NCBI RefSeq assembly: GCF_014216315.1
Contig: NZ_CP045702.1
Span: 4,092,001-4,156,000 of the forward strand
Direction of reading: 5' to 3'
From: Streptomyces finlayi
GTDB lineage: Bacteria; Actinomycetota; Actinomycetes; Streptomycetales; Streptomycetaceae
Length of the DNA: 64,000 nt
In this document: positions 8,138 to 16,349 of the stretch, in pieces
How positions within the stretch are numbered: position 1 is the stretch's first letter
Layout of the letters: each line of letters opens with the position of its first letter
Translations under genes and position numbers: made by a program
Notes under the pieces: generated by a model
What the model saw: the letters and a program-made list of their open reading frames with translations, nothing else
Database searches by the model: none
Told to the model about the DNA's origin: nothing

Positions 8138-8620
8138 TCATGGGCGGGGGCCGATTCCGTCTCCCCCGGCGGCTGTGCCGCCCACCGCGCCCACCGCCTC
8201 GGACAGCCGCTCCAGCACTCGCACCGTTTCCGCGAACCCCTCCGGCCCCAGCTCCTCCGCGAGCCGCGCCGCGAACGCCGCGTGGCCGGGGCCGATCCGG
8301 TCCATCGCCGCATGCCCCTCCTCCGTCGGACGGAGGAGCTTCGCCCGGCGGTGGGCCGGGTTCGGTGCGTACTCCGCCAGCCCTTTTCCCGCCAGCAGAT
8401 CCGCGATCCGCTGCACACTCTGCCGGGTCGACCCCATCGCCCGTGCGATCCCGGACACCGGCATGGGCTCACGCACCACGGCCCCCAGCACCTGCCACCA
8501 GGCCGCCGTGAGCCCGGCCGGCCGGGCCAGTTCCTCCGATACGGCGAGGAGCTGGCCGTTCAGCCGGAACACCCCGAGCGCCGTCCTGCTCAGCCGTTCC
8601 TGGTCGTCGGAGCCGGTCAT
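8138..8620 (-). CDS. MarR-family transcriptional regulator
   Basis: 160 aa with a winged helix spanning about residues 35-110: WWQVLGAVVREPMPVSGIAR, then STRQSVQRIADLLAGKGL and the wing NPAHRRAKLLRPTEEG, all typical of MarR proteins. Such proteins bind a palindrome as a dimer and release on ligand binding or oxidation. Its start overlaps the stop of the upstream DJ-1/PfpI gene by 4 bp (ATGA), so both are one transcript, and autoregulation of the pair is likely. Confidence 0.92.
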   Translation of the reverse strand: MTGSDDQERLSRTALGVFRLNGQLLAVSEELARPAGLTAAWWQVLGAVVREPMPVSGIARAMGSTRQSVQRIADLLAGKGLAEYAPNPAHRRAKLLRPTEEGHAAMDRIGPGHAAFAARLAEELGPEGFAETVRVLERLSEAVGAVGGTAAGGDGIGPRP

Positions 8621-9210
8621 CCCGCCAGCACCTCGTACGCGCTCGCGTCCGAGTCGTGGAACAGCCGGTACCAGGCGTCCAGCTTCTTCGCGTCGTACAC
8701 CCCCAGCAGCCCGAACACCTCGCGCGCGAGCGCCACCGGCTCCGTCGGCCCGGCCGTGACGAGGCCGCCGTCCGTCACCGCGTCCGCCTCCACGTACCGC
8801 GCGCCGCCCGCGTACCCCGTCCCCTCCAGGTAGTAGGAGACCGCGCTCGTGTGGGCCCGGTCGTCGAGGAGGCCCTCGCGTGCGAGCCCTGCGGTCGCCC
8901 CGCAGATGGCCGCGACCGGCACCTCCGTGTCGAGGAAGGCGCGGGCGGTGCGGGCGAAGGGGGCCAGCTCGTCACCGGTGTCCCAGAGGCCCGCCCCGGT
9001 CAGGACGAGCAGTGCGCTGTCCTCGGGCCGCAGCTCGTCCAGCGCCAGATCGGGCTGGATACGTACCCCGCCCATGGTGGTGACCGGTTGTGTCGTGAGA
9101 CCGACCGTCCGCACGGTGTAGCCGTTCTGCGTGAGATGAGCCGTCGTGTACCCGGTCTCCCAGTCGGCGAAGGTGTCGTAGACGGCGAGATGAACGGTCT
9201 TGCTGGTCAT
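8617..9210 (-). CDS. DJ-1/PfpI-family protein (glutamine amidotransferase-like)
   Basis: 197 aa, single DJ-1/PfpI domain. The nucleophile elbow is visible as VAAICGATAGLAREGLLDD with Cys in the usual place, and LVLTGAGLWD precedes it. C-terminal ARYVEADAVTDGGLVTAGP is also typical. Members act as glyoxalases, deglycases or chaperone-like stress proteins. Coupling to a MarR regulator suggests induction by electrophile or oxidative stress, which is inference. GGAGGTCGCC precedes the ATG at 9210. Confidence 0.92.
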   Translation of the reverse strand: MTSKTVHLAVYDTFADWETGYTTAHLTQNGYTVRTVGLTTQPVTTMGGVRIQPDLALDELRPEDSALLVLTGAGLWDTGDELAPFARTARAFLDTEVPVAAICGATAGLAREGLLDDRAHTSAVSYYLEGTGYAGGARYVEADAVTDGGLVTAGPTEPVALAREVFGLLGVYDAKKLDAWYRLFHDSDASAYEVLAG

Positions 9211-9399
9211 GGCGACCTCCAGAAGGGGAAACGCGGAACCTTCGTTGCATCAGTCTGTGACAGCAGGCTGTCATGAAGGCAGCATGCTGTCAACTGTGCC
9301 GGTCGGCCGGAACGGAACCCGACACCCTGCCGAGCCGAACGTCGCACGCCATACAAGGTGGCCATGGAGCCCGCCCCGACCAGCACCTACGCTCACGGC

Positions 9400-10764
9400 A
9401 TGACCCCTCATGCCCCGTATGTCGACTCCGCAGCCGGAGCGGCCGTGAAGGCCGCCGACCGCGCGCACGTGTTCCACTCCTGGTCCGCCCAGGGCCTGAT
9501 CGACCCGCTCGCCGTCGCCGGCGCCGAGGGGGCGTATTTCTGGGACTACGACGGCAACCGCTACCTCGACTTCACCAGCGGCCTCGTCTACACCAACATC
9601 GGCTACCAGCACCCGACCGTCGTCGCCGCGATCCAGGAGCAGGCGGGCAAGCTCGCCACCTTCGCGCCCGCCTTCGCGATCGAGGCGCGCTCCGAGGCCG
9701 CACGCCTCATCGCCGAGCGCACCCCGGGCGACCTGGACAAGATCTTCTTCACCAACGGCGGTGCCGAGGCCGTCGAGAACGCCGTCCGTATGGCCCGGCT
9801 GCACACCGGTCGTACGAAGGTGCTCTCCGCCTACCGCTCGTACCACGGTGCCACCTCCACCGCGATCAACCTCACCGGTGACCCGCGCCGCTGGCCGTCC
9901 GACAACGGCTCGGCGGGCGTCGTCCGTTTCTGGGCGCCGTTCCTGTACCGCTCGCCCTTCTACGCCGAGACCGAGGCCGAGGAGTGCGCGCGGGCGCTCC
10001 AGCACCTGGAGGACACGCTCGCCTTCGAGGGGCCGTCCACCATCGCGGCGATCATCCTGGAGACGATCCCCGGCACGGCGGGCATCATGACGCCGCCGCC
10101 CGGCTATCTCGCGGGCGTCCGCGCGCTCTGCGACCGGTACGGGATCGTGTTCGTCCTCGACGAAGTCATGGCCGGCTTCGGCCGTACGGGCAAGTGGTTC
10201 GCGGCCGACCACTACGACATCACGCCCGACCTGATGACCTTCGCGAAGGGCGTCAACTCCGGTTACGTACCGCTCGGCGGGGTCGCGATCAACGCGGAGA
10301 TCGCCGCGACCTTCGAGACCCGCCCCTACCCGGGCGGACTCACGTACTCCGGTCACCCACTGGCCTGCGCGGCGGCCGTCGCCACGATCAAGGTGATGGA
10401 GGACGAGAGGGTCATCGAGAACGCCGCCCACATCGGCGAGCACGTTCTCGGCCCCGGTCTGCGCGAGCTGGCCGAGCGGCACCCGTCGGTCGGTGAGGTC
10501 CGCGGCCTCGGCGCGTTCTGGGCGCTGGAGCTGGTCCGCGACAAGGAGACCCGCGAACCGCTGGTGCCGTACAACGCGTCTGGCGCGGACAACGCTCCGA
10601 TGGCGGCCTTCGGCGCGGCGGCGAAGAAGAACGGCCTGTGGCCGTTCATCAACATGAACCGCACCCACGCCGTGCCCGCCTGCAACGTCACCGAGGCGGA
10701 GGCGAAGGAGGGGCTGGCGGCCCTGGACGTGGCGCTCTCGGTCGCCGACGAGCACACCGCGTAA
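9400..10764 (+). CDS. Class III (omega) aminotransferase, PLP-dependent
   Basis: 454 aa. Fold-type I class III aminotransferase with FFTNGGAEAVENAVRMAR (PLP phosphate site), SYHGATSTAINLTGD, FVLDEVMAGFGRTGKWFA (Asp of the PLP ring) and TFAKGVNSGYVPLGG with the Schiff-base Lys. It transfers amino groups between an amine or omega-amino acid and a keto acid; the substrate is not predictable here. The start is uncertain: ATG 9400 follows a TACGCT -10-like box and could be leaderless; ATG 9364 and GTG 9358 are in frame upstream. The GntR gene downstream probably controls this or a linked catabolic gene. Confidence 0.9.
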   Translation: MTPHAPYVDSAAGAAVKAADRAHVFHSWSAQGLIDPLAVAGAEGAYFWDYDGNRYLDFTSGLVYTNIGYQHPTVVAAIQEQAGKLATFAPAFAIEARSEAARLIAERTPGDLDKIFFTNGGAEAVENAVRMARLHTGRTKVLSAYRSYHGATSTAINLTGDPRRWPSDNGSAGVVRFWAPFLYRSPFYAETEAEECARALQHLEDTLAFEGPSTIAAIILETIPGTAGIMTPPPGYLAGVRALCDRYGIVFVLDEVMAGFGRTGKWFAADHYDITPDLMTFAKGVNSGYVPLGGVAINAEIAATFETRPYPGGLTYSGHPLACAAAVATIKVMEDERVIENAAHIGEHVLGPGLRELAERHPSVGEVRGLGAFWALELVRDKETREPLVPYNASGADNAPMAAFGAAAKKNGLWPFINMNRTHAVPACNVTEAEAKEGLAALDVALSVADEHTA

Positions 10765-10779
10765 AGGAGACCCGCCCCC

Positions 10780-10867
10780 TTTCGGTTCCGGCCCGCTCCG
10801 GCCGTCTCCGGCTTCCCCTGCCCGGAAGCGGGCAGACACGCCTGGCTTATGGTGACCGGAACCGAAA
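10780..10867. promoter_or_regulatory. 12-bp inverted repeat and hairpin ahead of the GntR gene
   Basis: TTTCGGTTCCGG (10780-10791) and its exact complement CCGGAACCGAAA (10856-10867) flank the gap between aminotransferase and GntR gene. Between them CTGCCCG/CGGGCAG (10818-10835) forms a hairpin with a 4-base loop that may terminate the upstream transcript. The outer dyad ends about 15 bp before the GntR start and may be an operator or part of an attenuating stem. Confidence 0.5.
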
Positions 10868-10882
10868 AGGGGAGGGGGCGCC

Positions 10883-11620
10883 ATGGGGGCGAGCGGAGGC
10901 GTGACCCGCAATACGCTGCGGCAGCAGATCGCGGACGCACTGCGTGACGAGGTGCTGTCCGGGCGTCTGCAGCCGGGCAGGGAATTCACCGTCAAGCAGA
11001 TGGCGGAGCAGTACGGGGTCTCGGCGACCCCGGTACGCGAGGCGCTGTTCGACCTCTCCGCGCAGGGCCTGCTCGAATCGGACCAGCACCGCGGCTTCCA
11101 TGTGCGCGAATTCAGCGTGGCCGACTACCGGTCGATGGTGGAGGCCCGCGCGCTCGTGATCGACGGGGTGTTCCGCGGGGTCTTCCAGGGCGAGCAGCCG
11201 GCCCGCGCCCGCCTCGGCCCCTACCGGGACGCGCTCGTCTCCGTGCGCCGCCGCGCGGAGGAGGCGTCCCGGGCGGCCCGCTGTGGGGACCTCGACATCC
11301 TGATCGGTTATGACCTGCGCTTCTGGCGTGAGCTCGGCGCGATCGTCGACAACACGTACATCACTGATTTCCTGCACCGACTGCGCGTCCAGGCGTGGGT
11401 GTTCGCCGTGCCGTACCTGCGCGGGGACGCCGACGTACTGGACTGGCTGTGGAACGGCCATCAGGAGCTGGTCGAGGCGATCATCGAGGTGGACGAGGAC
11501 GCGGTGCGCGCGGTGCTCGACGCGTACAAGGAGCACGGCCTGAAGTGGGCCGACCGGCTCGCGGCCGGGAACCCGGCGCACCCGGGTCGCGGCACGGGGG
11601 CGGCCGGACCGGCCGAATAG
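10883..11620 (+). CDS. GntR/FadR-type (FCD) transcriptional regulator
   Basis: 245 aa with N-terminal winged HTH (about 8-75): LRQQIADALRDEVLSGRLQP, TVKQMAEQYGVSATPVREAL and LDLSAQGLLE-like spacing typical of GntR proteins. The C-terminal all-helical domain resembles FCD ligand-binding domains (MVEARALVIDG, HQELVEAIIEVDEDAVR). These bind DNA as dimers and respond to organic acids or amino acids. The start ATG 10883 has AGGGGAGGGGG just upstream. Confidence 0.9.
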   Translation: MGASGGVTRNTLRQQIADALRDEVLSGRLQPGREFTVKQMAEQYGVSATPVREALFDLSAQGLLESDQHRGFHVREFSVADYRSMVEARALVIDGVFRGVFQGEQPARARLGPYRDALVSVRRRAEEASRAARCGDLDILIGYDLRFWRELGAIVDNTYITDFLHRLRVQAWVFAVPYLRGDADVLDWLWNGHQELVEAIIEVDEDAVRAVLDAYKEHGLKWADRLAAGNPAHPGRGTGAAGPAE

Positions 11621-11703
11621 GCCGGCTGGTCCACTGTGCGCGGCGTTCCGTCCGCATTACGCTGTCCCGACCATCGCACGAACCCGTTGGAGAGCGAGAA
11701 TTC

Positions 11704-12354
11704 GTGGCCTGTGACCTGTGGCTGGTCCCCCTCGTCGACGTGCTGTGCCACAGCCCCGACAACCCCTTCGCCGAAGAGATCGCCATCTACGACAAGGCGC
11801 TGGGCGACGCAGGTCTGCCGCCCGTCCCCGTCTACGCCTACATGCCCGGCCTCACGGGGGACGTCGCCCCGGTCGCGGGGTTCGACTACGACGCGCTGCA
11901 CTTCCTGCGGCGCGCCTACATGCTCCAGCTGAGCGGCCTCGCGGTGACACCCGTCGACGAACTGGGCGGGGACTACGAGCAGTTGCTGGAGATGTTCGAG
12001 CAGAGCGCGCAGCACTCGCATCTGGTGTGGCACTACGACCACGCGGGGGCGTACGTCCCGGTGGACTTCGATGTCCCGCTCTCGAACGACGAACTGCTCG
12101 AGGGCGGCGGCCCGTTGGGTTCGTCGCACGGGCTGCTGCGGGAGCTGGAGTCCGTGGCCCCTTCGATCGGCATCGACCCGGCGAACCCGCCGACCGCCCC
12201 GCTCCCGCCCATCGGCCCGACGACACTGGAGGAACCGGCCGGGCCGATCCTCCACGACGACAGCCCGTTCGCCCGCGAACGCCATGTCTGGCTGGGCCTG
12301 CACGCGGCGGCGACGAGGAGCCTTGCCCAAGGCTCCATGATCATCTTCAGCTGA
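11704..12354 (+). CDS. Conserved hypothetical protein
   Basis: 216 aa from GTG 11704; GAGAGCGAGAA precedes. Soluble, acidic, without signal peptide. Recognisable stretches are LWLVPLVDVLCHSPDNPFAE, FDYDALHFLRRAYMLQ and HLVWHYDHAGAYVPVDF; the tail has LGSSHGLLRELESVAPSIGI. It begins 83 bp after the GntR gene in the same direction and may share its transcript. I know of conserved streptomycete proteins of this kind but not of a function. Confidence 0.75.
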   Translation: MACDLWLVPLVDVLCHSPDNPFAEEIAIYDKALGDAGLPPVPVYAYMPGLTGDVAPVAGFDYDALHFLRRAYMLQLSGLAVTPVDELGGDYEQLLEMFEQSAQHSHLVWHYDHAGAYVPVDFDVPLSNDELLEGGGPLGSSHGLLRELESVAPSIGIDPANPPTAPLPPIGPTTLEEPAGPILHDDSPFARERHVWLGLHAAATRSLAQGSMIIFS

Positions 12355-12640
12355 CCGGCCGACCGACCGACCGGCCCCTCCCGACCCCCGGCCGCCACCT
12401 TTCCCTGCCCACCCCGGCCCACTCCGGCCGCCGCCCTTCCCTGCCCACCCGGGACCCCTCCGGCCCGTCCGCCGCTTGGAGGCAGGCCATGGGCAGGCAG
12501 GGGCGGACAAGGCAGTACCCGGGAACGCGGCCCCGGCCCGCGCGGGGCCGCAACCCCGGCCCGCGCCGGGAACGCAACCCCGCCGCTGCGCCGGGCCGCC
12601 CGCCACCCGCCGCTGCGCCGGGCCGCGCCACCACCCGCCC
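12355..12640. repeat. Intergenic GC-rich degenerate direct repeats
   Basis: This 286-bp gap between convergent genes contains no convincing gene. It holds repeats: GGCCGCCACCTTTCCCTGCC near 12390 recurs with changes near 12426, GACCGACCGACCGGCC opens the region, and CCGCTGCGCCGGGCCGC occurs twice near 12590 and 12620. Such simple repeats probably expand by slippage; transcription from both sides likely ends here. Confidence 0.5.
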
Positions 12641-13441
12641 CTACTCCGGCGGCCGCTGCCGAGGCATATTCGGCCGTCCCACAGTCGGCATGGCGAACCG
12701 CCCCACCGCGCCCCCCGGCTCCGCCCGCCCGCTCCCACCGCCCGACACCATCGACTGCATCCCCATCGGCGCGGGCCCGGCCCGGAACTCCACCATCCAG
12801 TCCGCCGTCTCCGACCGCACCAGCTCCGTGACGTCCTCCGAGAACCGCCGCAGCACCCCGAGGCACCGTTCGGCTGCCTCGCTCGCCGTGCCCTCGGCCG
12901 GTCCCAGCACCTCCCGTACGCACTCCGACGCCCAGTCGAACTGGAGCACCTGGAGCCGCCGCTGCACCGCCTGCGCCGTCGCGAGGTTCCTTATCCATCC
13001 CGACGTCAGCCCGAAGTACCGGTCGCACGCCATGCACGCCGCCCCGAGCAGCAGCGACAGATAGCCCCAGCCCGCCGCCCCGTCCAGCGCGCCCGTCAGG
13101 TCGAGCAGCGGCAGCGCCGCGCCCGACACGGCCCCGGCCGCCGTGCCCAGTCGCAGCGCCCGTGCCGCCCGCCGTTTCCGGAGGCGGTCCTGCAGATACC
13201 AGTCCGCCGTGCGCAGGGCACCGCCCTCGACCCAGCGGTAGAGCTCGTCGAGACGCTCGGCCGGCTCTCCCCAGTCCCCGAGCGGGAAGGCGCGGCTCGT
13301 GAGGTCGGTTGGCGCACGCACCCCCCGGGCCGGACCAGAGGGCCCGGTTGGACCGGAGTGCTCAGTTCCGGTTTCTCCACCGGTTCCCTCGCCGGACTCC
13401 TTGCGGGGCGGCCCTTCGGGCTGCATCTCCGGCTGACTCAC
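12641..13441 (-). CDS. SLATT-domain membrane protein
   Basis: 266 aa from GTG 13441, selected because GAGGAG lies 7 bp upstream. An unstructured N-terminus (about 1-60, Gly/Pro/Glu-rich) leads into a SLATT-type region (about 70-210): RTADWYLQDRLRKRRAARAL, two adjacent hydrophobic spans (LGTAAGAVSGAALPLLDL and GWGYLSLLLGAACMA), then a long helix AVQRRLQVLQFDWASE. SLATT proteins are two-helix membrane proteins, some linked to pore-forming effectors in conflict systems. Here it lies beside recR/ybaB, a conserved streptomycete setting, so a housekeeping role is equally possible. Confidence 0.8.
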   Translation of the reverse strand: MSQPEMQPEGPPRKESGEGTGGETGTEHSGPTGPSGPARGVRAPTDLTSRAFPLGDWGEPAERLDELYRWVEGGALRTADWYLQDRLRKRRAARALRLGTAAGAVSGAALPLLDLTGALDGAAGWGYLSLLLGAACMACDRYFGLTSGWIRNLATAQAVQRRLQVLQFDWASECVREVLGPAEGTASEAAERCLGVLRRFSEDVTELVRSETADWMVEFRAGPAPMGMQSMVSGGGSGRAEPGGAVGRFAMPTVGRPNMPRQRPPE

Positions 13442-13749
13442 CGGGGCACTCCTCTGCACTCTGCGTAGGAACGACGTGGGTTTCTCTGACTGACACGGGG
13501 TAACTCTGCGTTACCGCTGAGGCGTGTGGGTGTACTGATACGCATCCTTCCTACCGCCGAATGGTGGGCCGTGGAGTCAAAAACGAGGGAACTCTGCGTG
13601 TACGCGGCCTGTGATCAGGTATAGGAGGGTGAGCGCCGCGTTCCAAATCTCACCCGAAAGAGTTGCTCCCTGGTGAGTGGGGCGCGCCGACCGGCGAACA
13701 CGTAGGCTCGGCATACCAAACATTTGTCGTCGAAATGCCAGGAGTGACC
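13442..13749. other. Divergent intergenic region between SLATT and ybaB genes
   Basis: 308 bp with no convincing ORF. It should hold both divergent promoters. GGTAAC TCTGC GTTACC (about 13499-13515) is a small perfect dyad on the SLATT side. CACGTAGGCT about 50 bp before the ybaB start could be a -10 region. Confidence 0.4.
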
Positions 13750-14088
13750 GTGATTCCCGGTGGTGGTCAGTCGAATATGCAGCAGCTGCTCCAGCAGGCC
13801 CAGAAGATGCAGCAGGACCTCGCAGAGGCCCAGGAGGAACTGGCCAGGACCGAGGTCGACGGACAGGCGGGCGGCGGCCTCGTGAAGGCCACCGTGACCG
13901 GTTCCGGCGAGCTCCGCGCCCTGGTGATCGATCCCAAGGCCGTGGATCCGGAGGACACCGAGACGCTCGCCGACCTCGTCGTCGCGGCGGTCCAGGCGGC
14001 GAACGAGAACGCGCAGGCGCTCCAGCAGCAGAAGCTGGGCCCGCTCGCGCAGGGTCTGGGCGGCGGCATCCCGGGCCTTCCCTTCTGA
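13750..14088 (+). CDS. YbaB/EbfC nucleoid-associated protein
   Basis: 112 aa from GTG 13750 (CAGGAGTGACC upstream). It shows the YbaB pattern: NMQQLLQQAQKMQQDLAEAQ coiled helix, VDGQAGGGLVKATVTGSGEL beta-hairpin, LVIDPKAVDPEDTETLADL, and a C-terminal helix with a Gly-rich tail ending GLPF. Members bind DNA as tweezers-like dimers and are usually encoded with recR, as here (95-bp gap). A Gln/Met-rich amphipathic N-terminus is normal for actinobacteria. Confidence 0.93.
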   Translation: MIPGGGQSNMQQLLQQAQKMQQDLAEAQEELARTEVDGQAGGGLVKATVTGSGELRALVIDPKAVDPEDTETLADLVVAAVQAANENAQALQQQKLGPLAQGLGGGIPGLPF

Positions 14089-14182
14089 CCCGGATCCCCG
14101 CCTACTCATACACAGACCTACTGATACCCAGGCGTACCAACTACGGTACGAGCAGAGCAGCACAGCACCAGAGAGGCTTTCC

Positions 14183-14782
14183 GTGTACGAAGGCGTTGTT
14201 CAGGACCTCATCGACGAATTGGGCAGGCTGCCCGGCGTCGGTCCCAAGAGCGCGCAGCGGATCGCCTTCCACATCCTGCAGGCCGAGCCGACCGACGTAC
14301 GGCGTCTCGCGCATACGCTCCTGGAGGTCAAGGACAAGGTCCGGTTCTGTTCGGTGTGCGGCAACGTCGCCCAGCAGGAGCAGTGCAACATCTGCCGGGA
14401 CACCCGCCGCGACCTGACCGTCATCTGCGTGGTCGAGGAGCCGAAGGACGTCGTCGCGATCGAGCGGACCCGGGAGTTCCGGGGCCGTTACCACGTACTC
14501 GGCGGCGCGATCAGCCCGATCGAGGGCGTCGGTCCCGACGACCTGCGGATCCGTGAGCTGCTGGCCAGGCTCGCGGACGGCTCCGTCACGGAGCTGATCC
14601 TGGCGACGGACCCCAACCTGGAGGGCGAGGCCACCGCGACGTACCTGGCGCGGATGATCAAGCCGATGGGTCTCAGGGTGACCAGGCTGGCCAGCGGCCT
14701 GCCCGTGGGCGGCGACCTCGAGTACGCCGACGAGGTCACCCTGGGCCGCGCGTTCGAAGGCAGGCGACTTCTGGATGTATGA
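14183..14782 (+). CDS. recR: Recombination protein RecR
   Basis: 199 aa, normal length. Helix-hairpin-helix near the start (LGRLPGVGPKSAQRIAFHIL), a four-Cys zinc finger (CSVCGNVAQQEQCNIC, about residues 57-72), then a TOPRIM domain with VVEEPKDVVAIE, LGGAISPIEGVGPDDL and ATDPNLEGEATATYL. RecR works with RecF/RecO to load RecA at gaps. The GTG start at 14183 is preceded by GAGAGGC. Confidence 0.97.
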   Translation: MYEGVVQDLIDELGRLPGVGPKSAQRIAFHILQAEPTDVRRLAHTLLEVKDKVRFCSVCGNVAQQEQCNICRDTRRDLTVICVVEEPKDVVAIERTREFRGRYHVLGGAISPIEGVGPDDLRIRELLARLADGSVTELILATDPNLEGEATATYLARMIKPMGLRVTRLASGLPVGGDLEYADEVTLGRAFEGRRLLDV

Positions 14783-14847
14783 CGCCCGCGCTGTGCTTCT
14801 CCGGCCCCACTCACCGTTCGAGACCGCGCCTACGGGAGGTCCCCTCG

Positions 14848-15507
14848 ATGTCTGACGCCACGCTGAACTCCGTCACGCAGGACCCGGACGACTTCGCCGT
14901 CCAGATCGCTGACCAGATCAAGACGTTCATCGTCGCGGTCACCGAGGTGTCCAAGGTCGAGGAGCCGGAAGAGGCCGTCCCGGTACTGCTGCTCCAGGTC
15001 TCGCAGCTGCTGCTCGCGGGCGGCAGGCTCGGTGCGTACGAGGACGTCCTGCCCGACGAGCGCTACGAGCCGGACCTCGGTCCCGAGCCGGACGCGGACG
15101 GCCTGCGGGAACGTTTCGCGGCCCTCCTGGAACCGATCGACGTCTACTCCGAGGTCTTCGACCCGTACGAGCCACGCAAGGCGCCGGTCCCGCACCGCAT
15201 CTCCGACGACCTGGCCGACCTGGTCACGGACCTCGGCCACGGCCTGGCCCACTACGAGGCGGACCGCACGGCCGAGGCGCTGTGGTGGTGGCAGTTCTCG
15301 TACTTCTCCAACTGGGGCTCCACGGCCTCCGCGACCCTGCGCGCCATCCAGTCCCTGGTCGCGCACATCCGCCTGAACCAGCCCCTCGAGGAGCTGGACG
15401 GCCTGGACACGGACCAGGACCCGGGCGACGCGAACCTGGCCGAGGAAGCCGGCCGCGTGATGTTCCAGGAGATCGCGGGCCCCTTGGGCATCCGCCCCGT
15501 GAAGTAG
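14848..15507 (+). CDS. DUF5063 domain protein
   Basis: 219 aa from ATG 14848 with GGGAGGT at good spacing. All-soluble and acidic. Sequence marks: DFAVQIADQIKTFIVAVTEV, VLLLQVSQLLLAGGRLGAYE, VYSEVFDPYEP and ALWWWQFSYFSNWGSTASA. It belongs to the DUF5063 family, encoded after recR in many actinomycetes and of unknown function. Strong conservation next to recR and ybaB suggests a housekeeping link, which is only inference. Confidence 0.88.
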   Translation: MSDATLNSVTQDPDDFAVQIADQIKTFIVAVTEVSKVEEPEEAVPVLLLQVSQLLLAGGRLGAYEDVLPDERYEPDLGPEPDADGLRERFAALLEPIDVYSEVFDPYEPRKAPVPHRISDDLADLVTDLGHGLAHYEADRTAEALWWWQFSYFSNWGSTASATLRAIQSLVAHIRLNQPLEELDGLDTDQDPGDANLAEEAGRVMFQEIAGPLGIRPVK

Positions 15508-15548
15508 GCCGCGCACCGAGTTCCCACGCGGTCGTCGGCGGCACACCG

Positions 15549-15580
15549 CCGGGGCGGCGCCCACGCGGGCGCCGCCCCGG
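15549..15580. terminator. Bidirectional terminator
   Basis: A perfect 14-bp stem CCGGGGCGGCGCCC/GGGCGCCGCCCCGG with an ACGC loop sits between the converging DUF5063 and F420-oxidoreductase genes, so it can serve both. Confidence 0.85.
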
Positions 15581-15586
15581 CGTCTT

Positions 15587-15997
15587 TCATGCGGTGGCCG
15601 TGCCCACCACGTGCCGTGGCACGATCCGGATCGCGATGCGGACCACCTCCGGCGGGAGCGCCAGGTACTCCTCGCCCGCGCCCGGACCCTCGTACTCCTG
15701 CGCGATGCGGACGGCCAGGGCGCGGCCGGGGTCGGGGGCGACCGTCGCGGTGCCGCGGATCTCGACGTACTGGAGCGGGTCCCTGGGGTCGTACACCGTC
15801 AGGCTGACGCGAGGATCACGGCGTATGTTGCGGTCCTTGCGGCGGCCCTCGGCGGTGGAGACGAGGATGTCGTCGTGGTCCCGGGTGATCCAGACCACGG
15901 AGGTCTGCGGACCTCCGTCGGCGTTCACGGTGGCGAGGACGGCGGGCAGGGGCTCGTCCAGGAGCTTTCGAACGGCTTCGTTCCACGTAAAGGGCAT
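15587..15997 (-). CDS. PPOX-class F420-dependent oxidoreductase
   Basis: 136 aa of the split-barrel flavin/deazaflavin fold: VLATVNADGGPQTSVVWITR, DDILVSTAEGRRKDRNIRRD (cofactor phosphate contacts), VSLTVYDPRDPLQYVEIRG. Short single-domain proteins with this pattern in actinobacteria use F420 rather than FMN in many studied cases. The substrate is unknown. ATG 15997 is followed by MPFTWNEAVRKLL; the upstream gap of about 350 bp gives it its own promoter. Confidence 0.85.
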   Translation of the reverse strand: MPFTWNEAVRKLLDEPLPAVLATVNADGGPQTSVVWITRDHDDILVSTAEGRRKDRNIRRDPRVSLTVYDPRDPLQYVEIRGTATVAPDPGRALAVRIAQEYEGPGAGEEYLALPPEVVRIAIRIVPRHVVGTATA

Positions 15998-16349
15998 GAC
16001 GCGAGCCTACCGAGGGGGCCTTGCCGCAGGTCACCCCGAAGCTCGAGCCCTGAGCCCTTCTCCTGCCCGAACGGGCAGTGCGCCGTGGCACTCATGGCCC
16101 TGTACGGCATCGTCCGCACCGGCCGGATCGTCCGCACCGGCCTATCGTGGAGTTGTCCATCGGTGTGGGCTGGGACACAAACGGGCGTGGTTCACGGTTC
16201 GGCGGGCAGCAACCTCCTACGAGCAGTCCGGGGCGACACGCCGGACCACCTGGTGGGCGGGACATCTCATCATCTGGTAAGGACGGGTCGATTTCGGACT
16301 GCTCGTTAAACTGAGCCGACCACACCATTGAACTGAGCGAGGAGCGCAC
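15998..16349. other. Divergent intergenic region upstream of aspartokinase
   Basis: No convincing gene in 352 bp. ATCGTCCGCACCGGCC is directly repeated (16109-16124 and 16127-16142, period 18). The stretch near 16280-16340 before the aspartokinase start probably holds its promoter; I saw no recognisable riboswitch. Confidence 0.4.

Noticed and set aside
9271..10995. 574-aa reverse ORF opposite the aminotransferase gene
   Set aside because: Arg/Gly/Val-rich composition without domains; it is the shadow of the forward gene in GC-rich DNA. Many other long antisense frames (for example 3788-4963, 26207-28108, 56498-58660) were dropped for the same reason.
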